The position numbers were made by a program, and so were the translations under genes. Shown in pieces: positions 35,039-44,221 of a DNA stretch of 64,000 nucleotides. The DNA lies in the NCBI GenBank assembly GCA_030037705.1, contig JASHQE010000174.1:27171-91170 (forward strand), read 5' to 3'. The first letter of the stretch is position 1, and every line of letters begins with the position of its first letter. Origin of the DNA: Acidobacteriaceae bacterium (GTDB taxonomy: Bacteria > Acidobacteriota > Terriglobia > Terriglobales > Acidobacteriaceae). A model generated the notes under the pieces. That model was given only the letters and a program-made list of their open reading frames with translations, was not told the DNA's origin and did no database searches.

Positions 35039-36079
35039 TCACTTCAGGGTCTCGAGATAGGCAGTCACTTGATCGAGCTGCTCATCGCTCAGTTGCATCG
35101 CCGGCATAAGTGCGCCGCGCTTAAACGAATCCGGCGACTTGATCCACTCGCGGAGGTTTTCGGGAGTGTTGTCCATGGCGCCCGAAGCCAGAGTTGCCCG
35201 GCTCATCAGGTGGGTCAGATCCGGTCCAAAGCGGCCGGTTGCCGATGTGCCCGATACCGTGTGGCAGTTCATGCAAGCCTGCGTCTCGAAGACTTTTCTC
35301 CCCGCAGCGACCGCGGAGTCTTGCCGTCCTGGTTGTTGCTGACTCTTGATCCAGGCATCGAACTGCTCCGGAGTATCGACGTACACGCGGAGCAGCATCA
35401 GGGCGTGCTGCGTGCCGCAGAACTGAGCGCATTGGCCAAGATAGAGCCCGGGCGTATTGGGGTCGAGCCACATGGTGTTGATGTGGTTGGCAATCAGGTC
35501 GGTCTTCCCGGCGAGTTGTGGAACCCAAAAACTGTGATTTACGTCAGCCGAGGTCAATGTGAGGAACGTAGGCCTCGACGCCGCATTGCCGCTCACAGGA
35601 ATGTGGAGTTCATTCGCTGTGACGACACCATATTTTGGGTATCGGAACTCCCACCAGAACTGGTGGCCGATCGCCGTAACATCCAGCGCAGCAGTCGGCT
35701 TTGGAGCGTCCTGGATCGCAAAGATGATGCGCGCAGTTGTAAGAAAAAGCACGACCACAATGAGTACGGGAATGACCGTCCACGCCAATTCGATCTGCGT
35801 GCTTCCGTAGATCTGGGCCGGTTCTGCCAATGAGTCCGACTTGCGTGCCCGGAATCTGAACAACGCAACCGCAAGTAGTCCGCCAACGACGAGGAAGATA
35901 CCTCCTGTAATCGAAACAACAAATACCGATAAATCAAAGATCTGGTGCGCAGGCGTAGAGGCTGGCGCGAGGGTGCTGGGAACCCTCTGCGGCCCCTGCG
36001 CCAACATCGAGCTGGTCAGCCATAGCCACGCAGCTACACTGCCAAAGCGAGCTAAACGGCCAATACGCTTCGCCTGCAT
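35039..36079 (-). CDS. ctaC: Cytochrome c oxidase subunit II with fused cytochrome c
   Basis: A 346-residue membrane-anchored protein. After an N-terminal signal, two helices and a cupredoxin domain, the CuA site is CAQFCGTQHALM (Cys-x3-Cys-x3-His-x2-Met). A C-terminal cytochrome c domain carries CMNCH with a Met in GALMPAMQ, which defines a caa3-type oxidase. The ATG at 36079 was chosen because it puts the hydrophobic segment at the N-terminus; an upstream GTG-type extension is possible. It is the first gene of the oxidase/Rieske/cytochrome b run. The shared 18-base motif lies about 130 bases upstream. Confidence 0.93.
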   Translation of the reverse strand: MQAKRIGRLARFGSVAAWLWLTSSMLAQGPQRVPSTLAPASTPAHQIFDLSVFVVSITGGIFLVVGGLLAVALFRFRARKSDSLAEPAQIYGSTQIELAWTVIPVLIVVVLFLTTARIIFAIQDAPKPTAALDVTAIGHQFWWEFRYPKYGVVTANELHIPVSGNAASRPTFLTLTSADVNHSFWVPQLAGKTDLIANHINTMWLDPNTPGLYLGQCAQFCGTQHALMLLRVYVDTPEQFDAWIKSQQQPGRQDSAVAAGRKVFETQACMNCHTVSGTSATGRFGPDLTHLMSRATLASGAMDNTPENLREWIKSPDSFKRGALMPAMQLSDEQLDQVTAYLETLK

Positions 36080-36209
36080 CTTGTGATCTTCCCTTCCAAT
36101 CGGGTTAGGATCGGATATCAATTGGACGAGCGCCGGAAGGAGCAACTTCTCTTCGAACGATGAAAGACTTCCGACAGCGTGATACTAGCAATGCAAAGTA
36201 GCCGTCGAA

Positions 36210-36227
36210 ATTACATGTTTCTGGTAG
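36210..36227 (-). promoter_or_regulatory. Shared 18-base motif, copy 7
   Basis: On the minus strand it reads CTACCAGAAACATGTAAT, an essentially consensus site, followed by TTCG. It is about 130 bases upstream of the oxidase subunit II start and so heads the respiratory operon. Confidence 0.7.
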
Positions 36228-36281
36228 GGGATGAGTGAGGTGGATGTCGAACTGTGTGCGATTTTAGTTCTTTAATAGGAA

Positions 36282-36743
36282 TCAGGGCTTTCCCCACGCC
36301 GCGCGTTCGTACACCTGCCGCAACTCTAACCGGCACTTGAGCGCGAAGTCGTTCAATGGGTCCGCGTGTTGCTCCAGGGCGGCCATCTTTAACTCCTCGA
36401 TGCTCATATTGTCTTCGCCATACTTCGTGATGAGTTTCTTGACAAATGCCTCGGCAGCCTCAAGAACGCCTTCCGACGCAAAGAGCCTGATTCGATTTAC
36501 GAGCGCATACATGGCGACGATGTCATCGATCTTCTCGAGATTCTGGGCGAGGGCTTTTGCGTAGCACGCCGTTCCCTGTCGAATGAACTCGGCGTAGAGT
36601 TCTTCTCTCTGCGCGATCTCGCGATTGGTCAGCTCCCGCTGGGTAAGACTTCGCTGCAGTACGAAATTGCTCAGAACAGGTGTGGATGCGCCGATGATGG
36701 AGCCGCCAAGAGCAGCCAATATGCTGGTAAGAGTGCTATCCAT
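36282..36743 (-). CDS. Small membrane-anchored hypothetical protein
   Basis: A 153-residue protein with one N-terminal membrane helix (LTSILAALGGSIIGASTPVLSNFVL) and a long charged, helical cytoplasmic tail (SLTQRELTNREIAQREELYAEF). I recognise the general type but not a named function. It follows the TolC-like gene by about 50 bases on the same strand and may be its last operon member. The ATG at 36743 has GAGAG about 10 bases upstream; a GTG 15 bases earlier is possible. Confidence 0.75.
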   Translation of the reverse strand: MDSTLTSILAALGGSIIGASTPVLSNFVLQRSLTQRELTNREIAQREELYAEFIRQGTACYAKALAQNLEKIDDIVAMYALVNRIRLFASEGVLEAAEAFVKKLITKYGEDNMSIEELKMAALEQHADPLNDFALKCRLELRQVYERAAWGKP

Positions 36744-36795
36744 GGCAATGGCTCTCACAATGGAGAGCGACCGTTCTATCCATAGGGATCCGGCT

Positions 36796-38178
36796 TCACC
36801 GCGGCATCTGGCCCATGGTTGTCTTCAAGTCTGCTTCGGCGAGCGAGAGATTCAGGCTCGCTTCCAGAAGCGATGCCGTTGCGTTCGATAGATCGGCATG
36901 GGCCTGGCTGCGAGCAGAACTCAGCGCTGCGTTCTGCTCGAACTGGCGGTCAGCGAGGCGCGCCGCTTCTGTTCTAACCAGTACGTCCTGTTGAGCCACG
37001 TCCACCATCTCTTTGAGCTCCTCCACGCGATCGTATGCAGCTTGCACCTGAACCGAGACCTCTGACTCCAGTTTGTCCACGGTGACCTGCGCCGATGTCA
37101 CCGCCGTCCTGGCATCACGTATCTGTGCTTCGCGCCGTCCGCCATCAAAGAGATCGTAGCTAAGACTAAACCCGAAGGTTCCAAAGTTGTGCACGAGCAG
37201 AGGAACACCGCTCTGATAGCTGTATCGCGACATTCCCGTGATGTCCGGGATATACGCATCCTTGGCCGCAATGAGTCCGGCCTTCGCTTTTTCGAGCGTC
37301 TGGCGCGCCGCGCGAATGTCCTGATTCTGTTCCAAAGCCACACGAACTGCCTCGGATCGCGACGGCACATCGATCGTCTGTGAAGACACATCCGAGTCGA
37401 GATCGATCTGTGTACCGATGGGCAAGCCCAGCAAGTCGGCAAGCTGACGCTTAAGGTCCTCACCTTGCAGCTTAAGCGTAAGCGACTTCTGCTGCGCGTC
37501 GAGTATGGATGCCTTGCTCTGGATTGTTGCAATCTCCAGCGCATTGCCGTGTTCGACATCTCTTTGGGCCTCGCTGTCCTTGATTTTCGCCGCATCGAGT
37601 TGCGCTTGAGAGGCCTCCAACTGCTGCTGGTTAATCAGAACGCCGTAATACAACTGACGCGTTTGGAGGGCAACACCATCCTGCGTCTGGTCGAGTTGGG
37701 TCTGCGCGACCAGCACGTCTTGCTTAGCAGCGAGATTCGCCTGGTGAATCCGGAACAGTTGCGTGAACGGCTGTTCCAGGCCCACGCCGCCGGTGTATGA
37801 GGTGGCGCTGCCCTGGTCAATGAAGAGCGATTTCGCGGGAACCAACCCTGTAGACGCAAAGTTCCCGAATGCACCCGCTGGAAATTCCACGCCCGCAAGT
37901 TCTGTTACATGATGGACGCCTCCGCTCGCGCTGATTTGAGGCATATAGTTGGACCGCGCTTCATCTTTCTTGCTGCGCATGTCGTCGACGGCCAGCAAGC
38001 GCAGATGTATGGAATGGTTCTGCTTGAGCGCCAGATCGATCGCCTGGTCGAGCGTCAGATGCATCGGAGCATTTTGCTGTGACGTCAAGTTCTGGGCGAA
38101 TGTCAGACCCAAGAGGATCGGAAACAGCGGTTGCCAAACGAGCAAGCGACGCCTCCAACGCGTTGTGCGGGATGTCAT
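36796..38178 (-). CDS. TolC-family outer-membrane efflux protein
   Basis: A 460-residue exit duct for drug efflux or secretion. A signal peptide (LLVWQPLFPILLGLTFAQ) is followed by two repeated outer-membrane-factor halves, each starting with a helix of the DQAIDLALKQN / RSEAVRVALEQN type and with long coiled-coil segments. The ATG at 38178 places the signal at the N-terminus. It lies 34 bases after the MFS transporter gene and completes a tripartite system with the membrane-fusion protein. Confidence 0.9.
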   Translation of the reverse strand: MTSRTTRWRRRLLVWQPLFPILLGLTFAQNLTSQQNAPMHLTLDQAIDLALKQNHSIHLRLLAVDDMRSKKDEARSNYMPQISASGGVHHVTELAGVEFPAGAFGNFASTGLVPAKSLFIDQGSATSYTGGVGLEQPFTQLFRIHQANLAAKQDVLVAQTQLDQTQDGVALQTRQLYYGVLINQQQLEASQAQLDAAKIKDSEAQRDVEHGNALEIATIQSKASILDAQQKSLTLKLQGEDLKRQLADLLGLPIGTQIDLDSDVSSQTIDVPSRSEAVRVALEQNQDIRAARQTLEKAKAGLIAAKDAYIPDITGMSRYSYQSGVPLLVHNFGTFGFSLSYDLFDGGRREAQIRDARTAVTSAQVTVDKLESEVSVQVQAAYDRVEELKEMVDVAQQDVLVRTEAARLADRQFEQNAALSSARSQAHADLSNATASLLEASLNLSLAEADLKTTMGQMPR

Positions 38179-38212
38179 CGAAGTTGGCCTCCTTTCTCGG
38201 GTCTGCCGCTCG

Positions 38213-39829
38213 CTAGGATCCCGAACCCGATGCGACGATCTGGCGGTATTGCGTCGGTACCTTGGACATAAATGCGACAACAACAAGGCAGGTGATACAG
38301 CACATCGCAATCAATAGAAAACCATCCGATATGGCCAACGTGAACGCTTGTTGCCTGACCTGCAACCCAACCAGTTCTGCGGCACGGCCGGTAGCGGCAA
38401 ACCCGGTTGAATGCGGAGAAAGAGCGGCGCGGAATCCTCGCAGCCGCTGGTCGGCAATCCCGTTTCCGAGCCCAACATTCAAGCCGAGAATGTTGGAATG
38501 AAACTCTTCTCGAATCGCGATAAAGTGTCCCATCAAAGAGGCCCCTACCTCGCCGCCGAAAAGTCGCGTGACCTGGAAAAATCCCGCAAAGGTCAGTACA
38601 TCGGCTGGACGCGAAAGAGCTCCCGTATCCAAGACTTCCAACACGATGGAGCCGACCATCGAGTTGAACGCCAGGGCCAGTCCTATTGCCATCACCGCCT
38701 CCGATACTCCGAAGTCCGGACCAGCCCAGACCGAGGTGACCCGCGAGTCCAAGAGGCACGCAATTGCGACAAGAGAAAAGCCGGCGGTTAGGATCAGTCG
38801 CGGATCGATCCGGCGCATCAGGGCCATTGCGGCGACTCCGAGCACAAACTGCGGTACGGCCACCCAAACCAGCACGGGAGCCTCTTGCAGCGGACGAAAA
38901 CCTCGGACCGATCCCAGAAAACTCGGAATGGCCACAACCGTCGCAAGCATGACGAACCGGAAGCTGATCAGGACGAGCGCCAGCAGGAGGGTATTCCTTC
39001 TCAGCAGGAACTGATAATTGATCAAAGGATTCGGCAGCAGAAAGTGCCTGACGATTGCCGACAGCAGAAGGAAGATGCCCGCCACTGTCAATCCAAGGAT
39101 GAGCGAAGAATGGAACCAATCGAGCCGTTGGCCTTGATCCAGTGCAATGTACAGTAGAGCAACGCCAAAGCTGAAGTACAGGAATCCGCGCCAACTTGGA
39201 GCCGGATGCCCTGGCTTTGGGGTTGGAAGCGGCTGTCTCGGTATTCCGAAGTAAATCAAGACGAACATCAGCGGGGTGAGGAGCGCGCCGTTCCAAAAGA
39301 TCCAGTGCCATGAGAGGCGTTCCACAAAGAAGGACTCCCAAGCTTGGGCCATATCGGTTGTAAAGACGATGTCCGTCGCATACATCGCGATACCGAGCAG
39401 CACGTACCGTATTGGCAGGCTTCTGAGTACAAACGACAACGTTAGAGGATAAAAAGTCCCCCCCGTAAAGCCGGCCACGATGAGCAGCGCAATCAAAGGA
39501 GCCAGAGAATGACAAAGAGGCAACACTGCGCTCACCGCGGTGAAGATCCCGGCACACCAGAGCAAGACGCGGCGAGGGCCGAGGATGCCTCCGAGATAGA
39601 CAGAGAAGGGGCCGATGAACATCATCGATGCATTGAATGAAGTATTGATCCAAGAGGCTTCATCCACTCCCAGGTGAAGCGCGCCACGAAGATCCGCCAG
39701 CCCCACGCTCATCAAACGCCCCATGCAAGTCGCAATCATCGCCCCGAGAAGAACGCCGGCAACACCGAGCACAGGGTGAGTGGTGAGAGTTGAAGTAGGC
39801 TCGGCGGGCTTGGCCTCCTGCGACGTCAT
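38213..39829 (-). CDS. EmrB/QacA-type MFS efflux transporter
   Basis: A 538-residue major-facilitator protein with about 14 membrane helices, typical of the drug:H+ antiporter-2 family. The helix-1 and motif-A region reads GRLMSVGLADLRGALHLGVDEASWINTSF. The N-terminus is short and cytosolic. Its ATG overlaps the stop codon of the membrane-fusion protein gene, and a TolC-like gene follows. The three genes form an EmrAB-TolC-like pump for small hydrophobic compounds or organic acids; the substrate is unknown. Confidence 0.92.
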   Translation of the reverse strand: MTSQEAKPAEPTSTLTTHPVLGVAGVLLGAMIATCMGRLMSVGLADLRGALHLGVDEASWINTSFNASMMFIGPFSVYLGGILGPRRVLLWCAGIFTAVSAVLPLCHSLAPLIALLIVAGFTGGTFYPLTLSFVLRSLPIRYVLLGIAMYATDIVFTTDMAQAWESFFVERLSWHWIFWNGALLTPLMFVLIYFGIPRQPLPTPKPGHPAPSWRGFLYFSFGVALLYIALDQGQRLDWFHSSLILGLTVAGIFLLLSAIVRHFLLPNPLINYQFLLRRNTLLLALVLISFRFVMLATVVAIPSFLGSVRGFRPLQEAPVLVWVAVPQFVLGVAAMALMRRIDPRLILTAGFSLVAIACLLDSRVTSVWAGPDFGVSEAVMAIGLALAFNSMVGSIVLEVLDTGALSRPADVLTFAGFFQVTRLFGGEVGASLMGHFIAIREEFHSNILGLNVGLGNGIADQRLRGFRAALSPHSTGFAATGRAAELVGLQVRQQAFTLAISDGFLLIAMCCITCLVVVAFMSKVPTQYRQIVASGSGS

Positions 39830-40971
39830 TGACCACCATCCGATTGGTTCACGGCCGCCCTCGTGTGGACCGTGACTTCTGCAGAGAAGCCAGGACGCAG
39901 CCGGTCTAGGTCTGGTTGGCCTGGAAACAGAACAATCTTGATGGGGATGCGCTGAACCACTTTCGTAAAGTTTCCCGTCGCGTTATCAGGCGGAAGAAGA
40001 GCAAACTGGGAGCCGCTCGCCGGAGAGAGCTCAGCCACCTTACCGTGGAACACATGACCCGGAAATGTGTCGACGCGAACATCTGTAGGAGCGCCTGCCC
40101 GCATGTTTGTAAGCTGCGTCTCCTTGAAGTTCGCCTGAACCCAAACATCGCTTTGTACAAGGTCGATCGTCTGTGTGCCTGGGGCCACCAGTTGGCCAAC
40201 CAGTACATGCCGTTCACCAACGCTGCCGTTTGTGGGCGCGGTAATTTGCGTGTACGCGAGATTCACCTGGGCAACGACGATGGCCGCCTTCTTCGCTTCG
40301 ATATCGGCCTTAAAGACATCGTCCTTGACATTCAGTGCTTCTCTCTGGCGCTTGGCGGCCTCGAGCTGGCTTTCGCTCGTCGCAAGTGCGCCTTGAGCTC
40401 TTGCTAGATCTGCACGTTGGGCCTCCAGGGCACCACGGAGTTGGCCCTCCTGCGCGGTCGCCGCCTCGAGTTGCTGATGCGTGGCGGCTTTGGAACTAAA
40501 CAGGGCTTCTTGCCTCCGCAGTTCCGTCAAAGCCCGATCTTCTTGGGGAGATACCGATGCAATACCGGCCTGAGTCGCATCGATTGCGGCTTGAGCCTGC
40601 ACAATGCCGGCTTCGGCAGCCTTTATTTGAGCGTCTTGAATTCGCTTCGCAGCCTGATTATCTTCAAGAGAAGCTTCAGACGCCGCTAATGCTGCTTTTG
40701 CCTGGTCCAGGTTCGCCCGATAATCGTCGTCATCGAGTTCAATCAAGACCTGTCCAACAGTTACCTTCTGATAGTCTCCGACGTTTACTTTCTTCACAGT
40801 GCCGGAGATACGCGTGCTCAAAGGGGTCATGTCGGCTCGGAGGTAAGCATCATCCGTTATTTGATCGGCGTGATTTCCTTCCCAAGCTGTCCAGTGACCG
40901 GCGATAGCAAACAGCAAACCCGCAGCAACAAACAAGACAACGATCGGAATGATCAACGATTTCTTATTCAC
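39826..40971 (-). CDS. HlyD/EmrA-type membrane-fusion protein
   Basis: A 381-residue periplasmic adaptor with one N-terminal membrane helix (LIIPIVVLFVAAGLLFAIAG). It has a biotinyl-lipoyl-like half motif (VKKVNVGDYQKVTVGQVLIELDD), a long coiled coil (residues about 85-230) and the second lipoyl half (ITAPTNGSVGERHVLVGQLV). It connects the inner-membrane MFS transporter with the outer-membrane duct. Its start lies 57 bases after the universal stress protein stop on the same strand, so it is probably expressed with that gene. Confidence 0.92.
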   Translation of the reverse strand: MNKKSLIIPIVVLFVAAGLLFAIAGHWTAWEGNHADQITDDAYLRADMTPLSTRISGTVKKVNVGDYQKVTVGQVLIELDDDDYRANLDQAKAALAASEASLEDNQAAKRIQDAQIKAAEAGIVQAQAAIDATQAGIASVSPQEDRALTELRRQEALFSSKAATHQQLEAATAQEGQLRGALEAQRADLARAQGALATSESQLEAAKRQREALNVKDDVFKADIEAKKAAIVVAQVNLAYTQITAPTNGSVGERHVLVGQLVAPGTQTIDLVQSDVWVQANFKETQLTNMRAGAPTDVRVDTFPGHVFHGKVAELSPASGSQFALLPPDNATGNFTKVVQRIPIKIVLFPGQPDLDRLRPGFSAEVTVHTRAAVNQSDGGQ

Positions 40972-41028
40972 GCCATGGGCCTCCGTTTTACACTTTCTCG
41001 CTGACTCCTGAAATTACCCGCTGGCTGG

Positions 41029-41463
41029 TTAGTGAACGCCGAGCACACTGCAAGGGGCCTCCTTTGCAAGGTCATACACAGAACTCCAAAGGCGAGAAAG
41101 ATAGAAATCGTGTTGGTGCAACCCAAGGACAAGCAGTTCTGCCTTTTCTTCCCTCAGATATTGGAGGACTGCCCGCACCTCTCGGCCTTCGACGATAGCG
41201 CTGCGGATCTGCACCCCTCGGTCGCGCGCCAGTGCCGCCGCCTTGTCATGCAACTCTCCGTGGAGTCTTCTTCGCGCTTCTCTCATAGCTTCAGGTGCGG
41301 TTGGATCAACAACGATTGCAAACGATGCATACGCGGGGATTTCTCCCAGAATGGAGATTGTTGCAAGAGACGAGTTAAAAGACGCAGCCATATCGATAGC
41401 GGTGCGTAACGCACGCTGGGACTCGGGAAGGTTGTTCAGAGCAACGACTATTCTGGAGAACAT
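41029..41463 (-). CDS. Universal stress protein family
   Basis: A 144-residue UspA-fold protein (RIVVALNNLPESQRALRTAIDMA at the N-terminus and APCSVLGVH at the end). The ATP-binding G-x2-G-x9-G(S/T) loop normally found before the last strand is replaced by LGLHQHDFYLSRLWSSVYDLAK, so it probably belongs to the non-ATP-binding class. It leads into the efflux operon. A shared-motif copy ends 60 bases upstream of its start, the closest spacing in the window. Confidence 0.87.
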   Translation of the reverse strand: MFSRIVVALNNLPESQRALRTAIDMAASFNSSLATISILGEIPAYASFAIVVDPTAPEAMREARRRLHGELHDKAAALARDRGVQIRSAIVEGREVRAVLQYLREEKAELLVLGLHQHDFYLSRLWSSVYDLAKEAPCSVLGVH

Positions 41464-41522
41464 AGAGCAGCTCGATCGGGACCGGCATGCGATTATCGTA
41501 TGAAGAGGTAAATTAGGTTTCT

Positions 41523-41540
41523 ATTACATGTTTCTAGTAG
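41523..41540 (-). promoter_or_regulatory. Shared 18-base motif, copy 8
   Basis: On the minus strand it reads CTACTAGAAACATGTAAT and is followed by AGAAAC, which repeats part of the motif. It lies 60 bases upstream of the universal stress protein gene. Confidence 0.7.
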
Positions 41541-41729
41541 CTAGGCCTCTCTTTATCCGCATTCACTGGGATCGCGCATTACCGTCTCTCCTGCGGATCA
41601 TGTCGGGAATGAAAAACTCTCGGTTATCCGCTCCAGATGGTGCAAAGTGTCCAAGCATAATAGTGTGAAGCGTTCGGCCGAGACACGCCGCGTCACGACA
41701 GCCGGCCGACCCTTTGACGGAAGATTGCG

Positions 41730-41747
41730 GTAATAGAAATATGTAAT
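41730..41747 (+). promoter_or_regulatory. Shared 18-base motif, copy 9
   Basis: GTAATAGAAATATGTAAT points toward the aldehyde dehydrogenase gene and ends 144 bases before its start. Together with copy 8 it forms a back-to-back pair in this divergent intergenic region. Confidence 0.65.
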
Positions 41748-41890
41748 TTCTTCCGCACTCAACTCATTGCTAACATCACGCTGTTCTAAGACTGGATCGA
41801 ATGCTGGCCGGTTGCGATCTTGACTATCCGGATGCATAGCCGTTCCGGTACCACGGTCGACATTGATATTTCCAAACAAAGGAGCTCACC

Positions 41891-43276
41891 GTGCCATATC
41901 GCAGCGTAAACCCGGCTACAGGCGAACTGCTCAAAACATTCCCTGAACATACAAATGAACAAATGTTGGTCGCACTGGATGCAGCAGACAAGGCTTTCCA
42001 CGTCTGGTCTGCAACGCCTATCGGCGAGCGCTCGAAGATCATGAATAAGGCCACGCAGCTTCTTCTGGAAAGAAAAGAAGAACTTGCCCGCCTTGCAACG
42101 CTCGAAATGGGAAAGCGAATCGCAGAGAGTCGGGGAGAGGTAGATCTCAGCGCGGCAATTCTGAAGTATTTTGCAGAAAACGCGGAGAGTTTTCTTGCTC
42201 CGAAGTCGCTCAACTCCATCATGGGAGATGCACATCTTGAGCTTTCCCCGATTGGCGTGCTCCTCAGCATTCAACCGTGGAACTACCCCTACTACCAGTT
42301 GGCACGCTTCGTTGGACCCCACCTCATGTCAGGCAACGTCATGCTGCTCAAGCACGCGCCAGGCGTGCCTCAATGTGCAGTCGCTTTTGAGAAGGTTCTT
42401 CAAGATGCAGGGTTCCCCAGAGGCGTCTATACAAATCTGTTCTTGAGCAATGACCAGGCGGGGGCGCTTATTGATGATCCGCGTGTCAAGGGAATCGCAC
42501 TTACGGGTTCGGAGCGGGCTGGAGAAGCACTAGCTTCTCGGGCTGGCAAGAACCTCAAGAAATCGACGATGGAGCTCGGAGGCAGCGACGCATTCATTGT
42601 CCTCGATGACGCCGATCTCGATCACACCGTCGCGATGGCGATTCTCGGCCGATTCGGAAACAACGGCCAGACTTGCATTGGTGCGAAGAGGTTCATCGTT
42701 GTTAAACCGATGCTGGAGAAGTTTCTCGCGCGCTTCATCGAAGCGGCCAAGGCGCTGAAGCTAGGCAACCCACTTGACGAAAACGTGACCTTGGGACCTC
42801 TGTCGTCTGATTCAGCTTTGGAACTCATCCTCCGACAGATCAACGAAGCTGCAAGTCACGGTGCTCAGGTCTTGCTCGGTGGGAAACGCATGGGCAATGT
42901 TGGCGCCTTCCTTGAGCCGACTGTGTTGACCAATGTGAAACCGGACAACCCGGCTTACAAACAAGAGTTCTTTGGGCCGGTCGCTCTGATTTTTCCGGCA
43001 AAGGACGAAGACGAAGCAATCGCGATCGCCAACGACTCACCATTTGGTCTCGGAGGCTCGGTCTATTCCACAAATATCGAGAGAGCGAAGCGCGTCGCAA
43101 GCAGCATCGACACTGGAATGGTGTTCATCAACTATCCCGATGTCAGCTGGCCGGATCTGCCCTTCGGTGGAATCAAGAGGTCTGGCTATGGTAAGGAACT
43201 GTCAAACCTTGGTCTCGAAGAATTTGTGAACAAAAAACTCATTCTTGTTCCGAATATGCCTGCGACGACTCGCTAA
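41891..43276 (+). CDS. NAD(P)-dependent aldehyde dehydrogenase, succinate-semialdehyde type
   Basis: A 461-residue aldehyde dehydrogenase oxidising an aldehyde to its acid. The active-site Glu is in MELGGSDAFI (about residue 232), the catalytic Cys in NNGQTCIGAKRFI (about residue 266), and the FFGPVALIF stretch is intact. Overall it resembles the short succinate-semialdehyde dehydrogenase branch. Real substrate preference cannot be read by eye; acetaldehyde from the nearby decarboxylase, or succinate semialdehyde, would both make sense. It is divergent from the stress protein gene and has its own shared-motif copy. Confidence 0.92.
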   Translation: MPYRSVNPATGELLKTFPEHTNEQMLVALDAADKAFHVWSATPIGERSKIMNKATQLLLERKEELARLATLEMGKRIAESRGEVDLSAAILKYFAENAESFLAPKSLNSIMGDAHLELSPIGVLLSIQPWNYPYYQLARFVGPHLMSGNVMLLKHAPGVPQCAVAFEKVLQDAGFPRGVYTNLFLSNDQAGALIDDPRVKGIALTGSERAGEALASRAGKNLKKSTMELGGSDAFIVLDDADLDHTVAMAILGRFGNNGQTCIGAKRFIVVKPMLEKFLARFIEAAKALKLGNPLDENVTLGPLSSDSALELILRQINEAASHGAQVLLGGKRMGNVGAFLEPTVLTNVKPDNPAYKQEFFGPVALIFPAKDEDEAIAIANDSPFGLGGSVYSTNIERAKRVASSIDTGMVFINYPDVSWPDLPFGGIKRSGYGKELSNLGLEEFVNKKLILVPNMPATTR

Positions 43277-43333
43277 GCGGGCAGCGGAAGCAATGGAGAA
43301 TGCGGCAACTGGGGAGCAGGAGCGGAAATAGAA

Positions 43334-44125
43334 ATGATTGCGAAATATGCAGTAGTACCGCTCTTGTTCGCCCAGGCTGTGCTCGCTCAAAGCTTCGAGC
43401 CTCCCCGGATTAGCTATTTTGTATCAGCGAATGATCAAGAGACCATTGCTGTAACGTCGACAGCGCGAGATGATTCCCTCGAAGCAACGTCAGCGGACGG
43501 CGCGCCGAAGCCGCCGGCCGACCAATCCACCCCGACCTACGGGCGTCAGACCAAGCGGATCCTTTATGTAGTTCCCAATTTCAATTCTGTCTCGGCTGGA
43601 ACTCAATTGCCGCCTCAGTCATTCAAAGGAAAACTCATGAATGCAACCGAGGATAGCTTCGACTACTCGACTTTCATATTTATTGGAGCAATGGCCGGCA
43701 TTCAGCAAGCGGAGAGTTCAACGCCTGAATTTGGCCAGGGCGGGCGCGGATATGGCCGGTACTATTGGCATTCGTTCGTCGATCAGGCGGATGAGAATTA
43801 CTTCGTGGAGGGCTTCATGCCTATTCTGCTCCGACAGGACACGCGGTACTACACCCTCGGGCGAGGAGGATTCGTTAAGCGACTGCTCTATGCCGTCGAC
43901 CGGGGATTTATTACGCGTTCTGATTCTGCCTCCCGGGAGTTTAACTATTCCGAAGTGATCGGCGCAGGCGCAGCGGCAGGGATTTCAAATCTCTATTATC
44001 CGAGACAAGAACGGACATGGACCAAGACCGGACAGAGATGGGTGATGAACGTGAGTATAGATGTGATGGTTCAGGCGTTCCGAGAATTCTGGCCTGATAT
44101 CAATCAGCATTTGTTCCACCAATAG
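43334..44125 (+). CDS. Exported hypothetical protein of an acidobacterial family
   Basis: A 263-residue protein with an N-terminal signal (MIAKYAVVPLLFAQAVLAQ). The conserved-looking core has KRILYVVPNFNSVSAGTQLPPQS, RGYGRYYWHSFVDQADENYFVEGFMPILLRQDTRYYTLGRGGF and GAGAAAGISNLYYP. I recognise this pattern from uncharacterised acidobacterial proteins, probably associated with the outer membrane, but no function is known to me. It follows the aldehyde dehydrogenase gene by 57 bases. Confidence 0.8.
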   Translation: MIAKYAVVPLLFAQAVLAQSFEPPRISYFVSANDQETIAVTSTARDDSLEATSADGAPKPPADQSTPTYGRQTKRILYVVPNFNSVSAGTQLPPQSFKGKLMNATEDSFDYSTFIFIGAMAGIQQAESSTPEFGQGGRGYGRYYWHSFVDQADENYFVEGFMPILLRQDTRYYTLGRGGFVKRLLYAVDRGFITRSDSASREFNYSEVIGAGAAAGISNLYYPRQERTWTKTGQRWVMNVSIDVMVQAFREFWPDINQHLFHQ

Positions 44126-44221
44126 AGTCGGGGACTCGTGGCACAAAGAGGCGCATTCGGCCATTCTGACGTTCACCAGATTCTCTATCTAGCGAGAATT
44201 CTCGATCGAAGGCGCTTCCAA

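Noticed and set aside
41598..41879. 93-codon minus-strand frame between the stress protein and aldehyde dehydrogenase genes
   Set aside because: It would run through the regulatory motif at 41730 and almost to the aldehyde dehydrogenase start; no ribosome-binding site or known domain. It remains a faint possibility.
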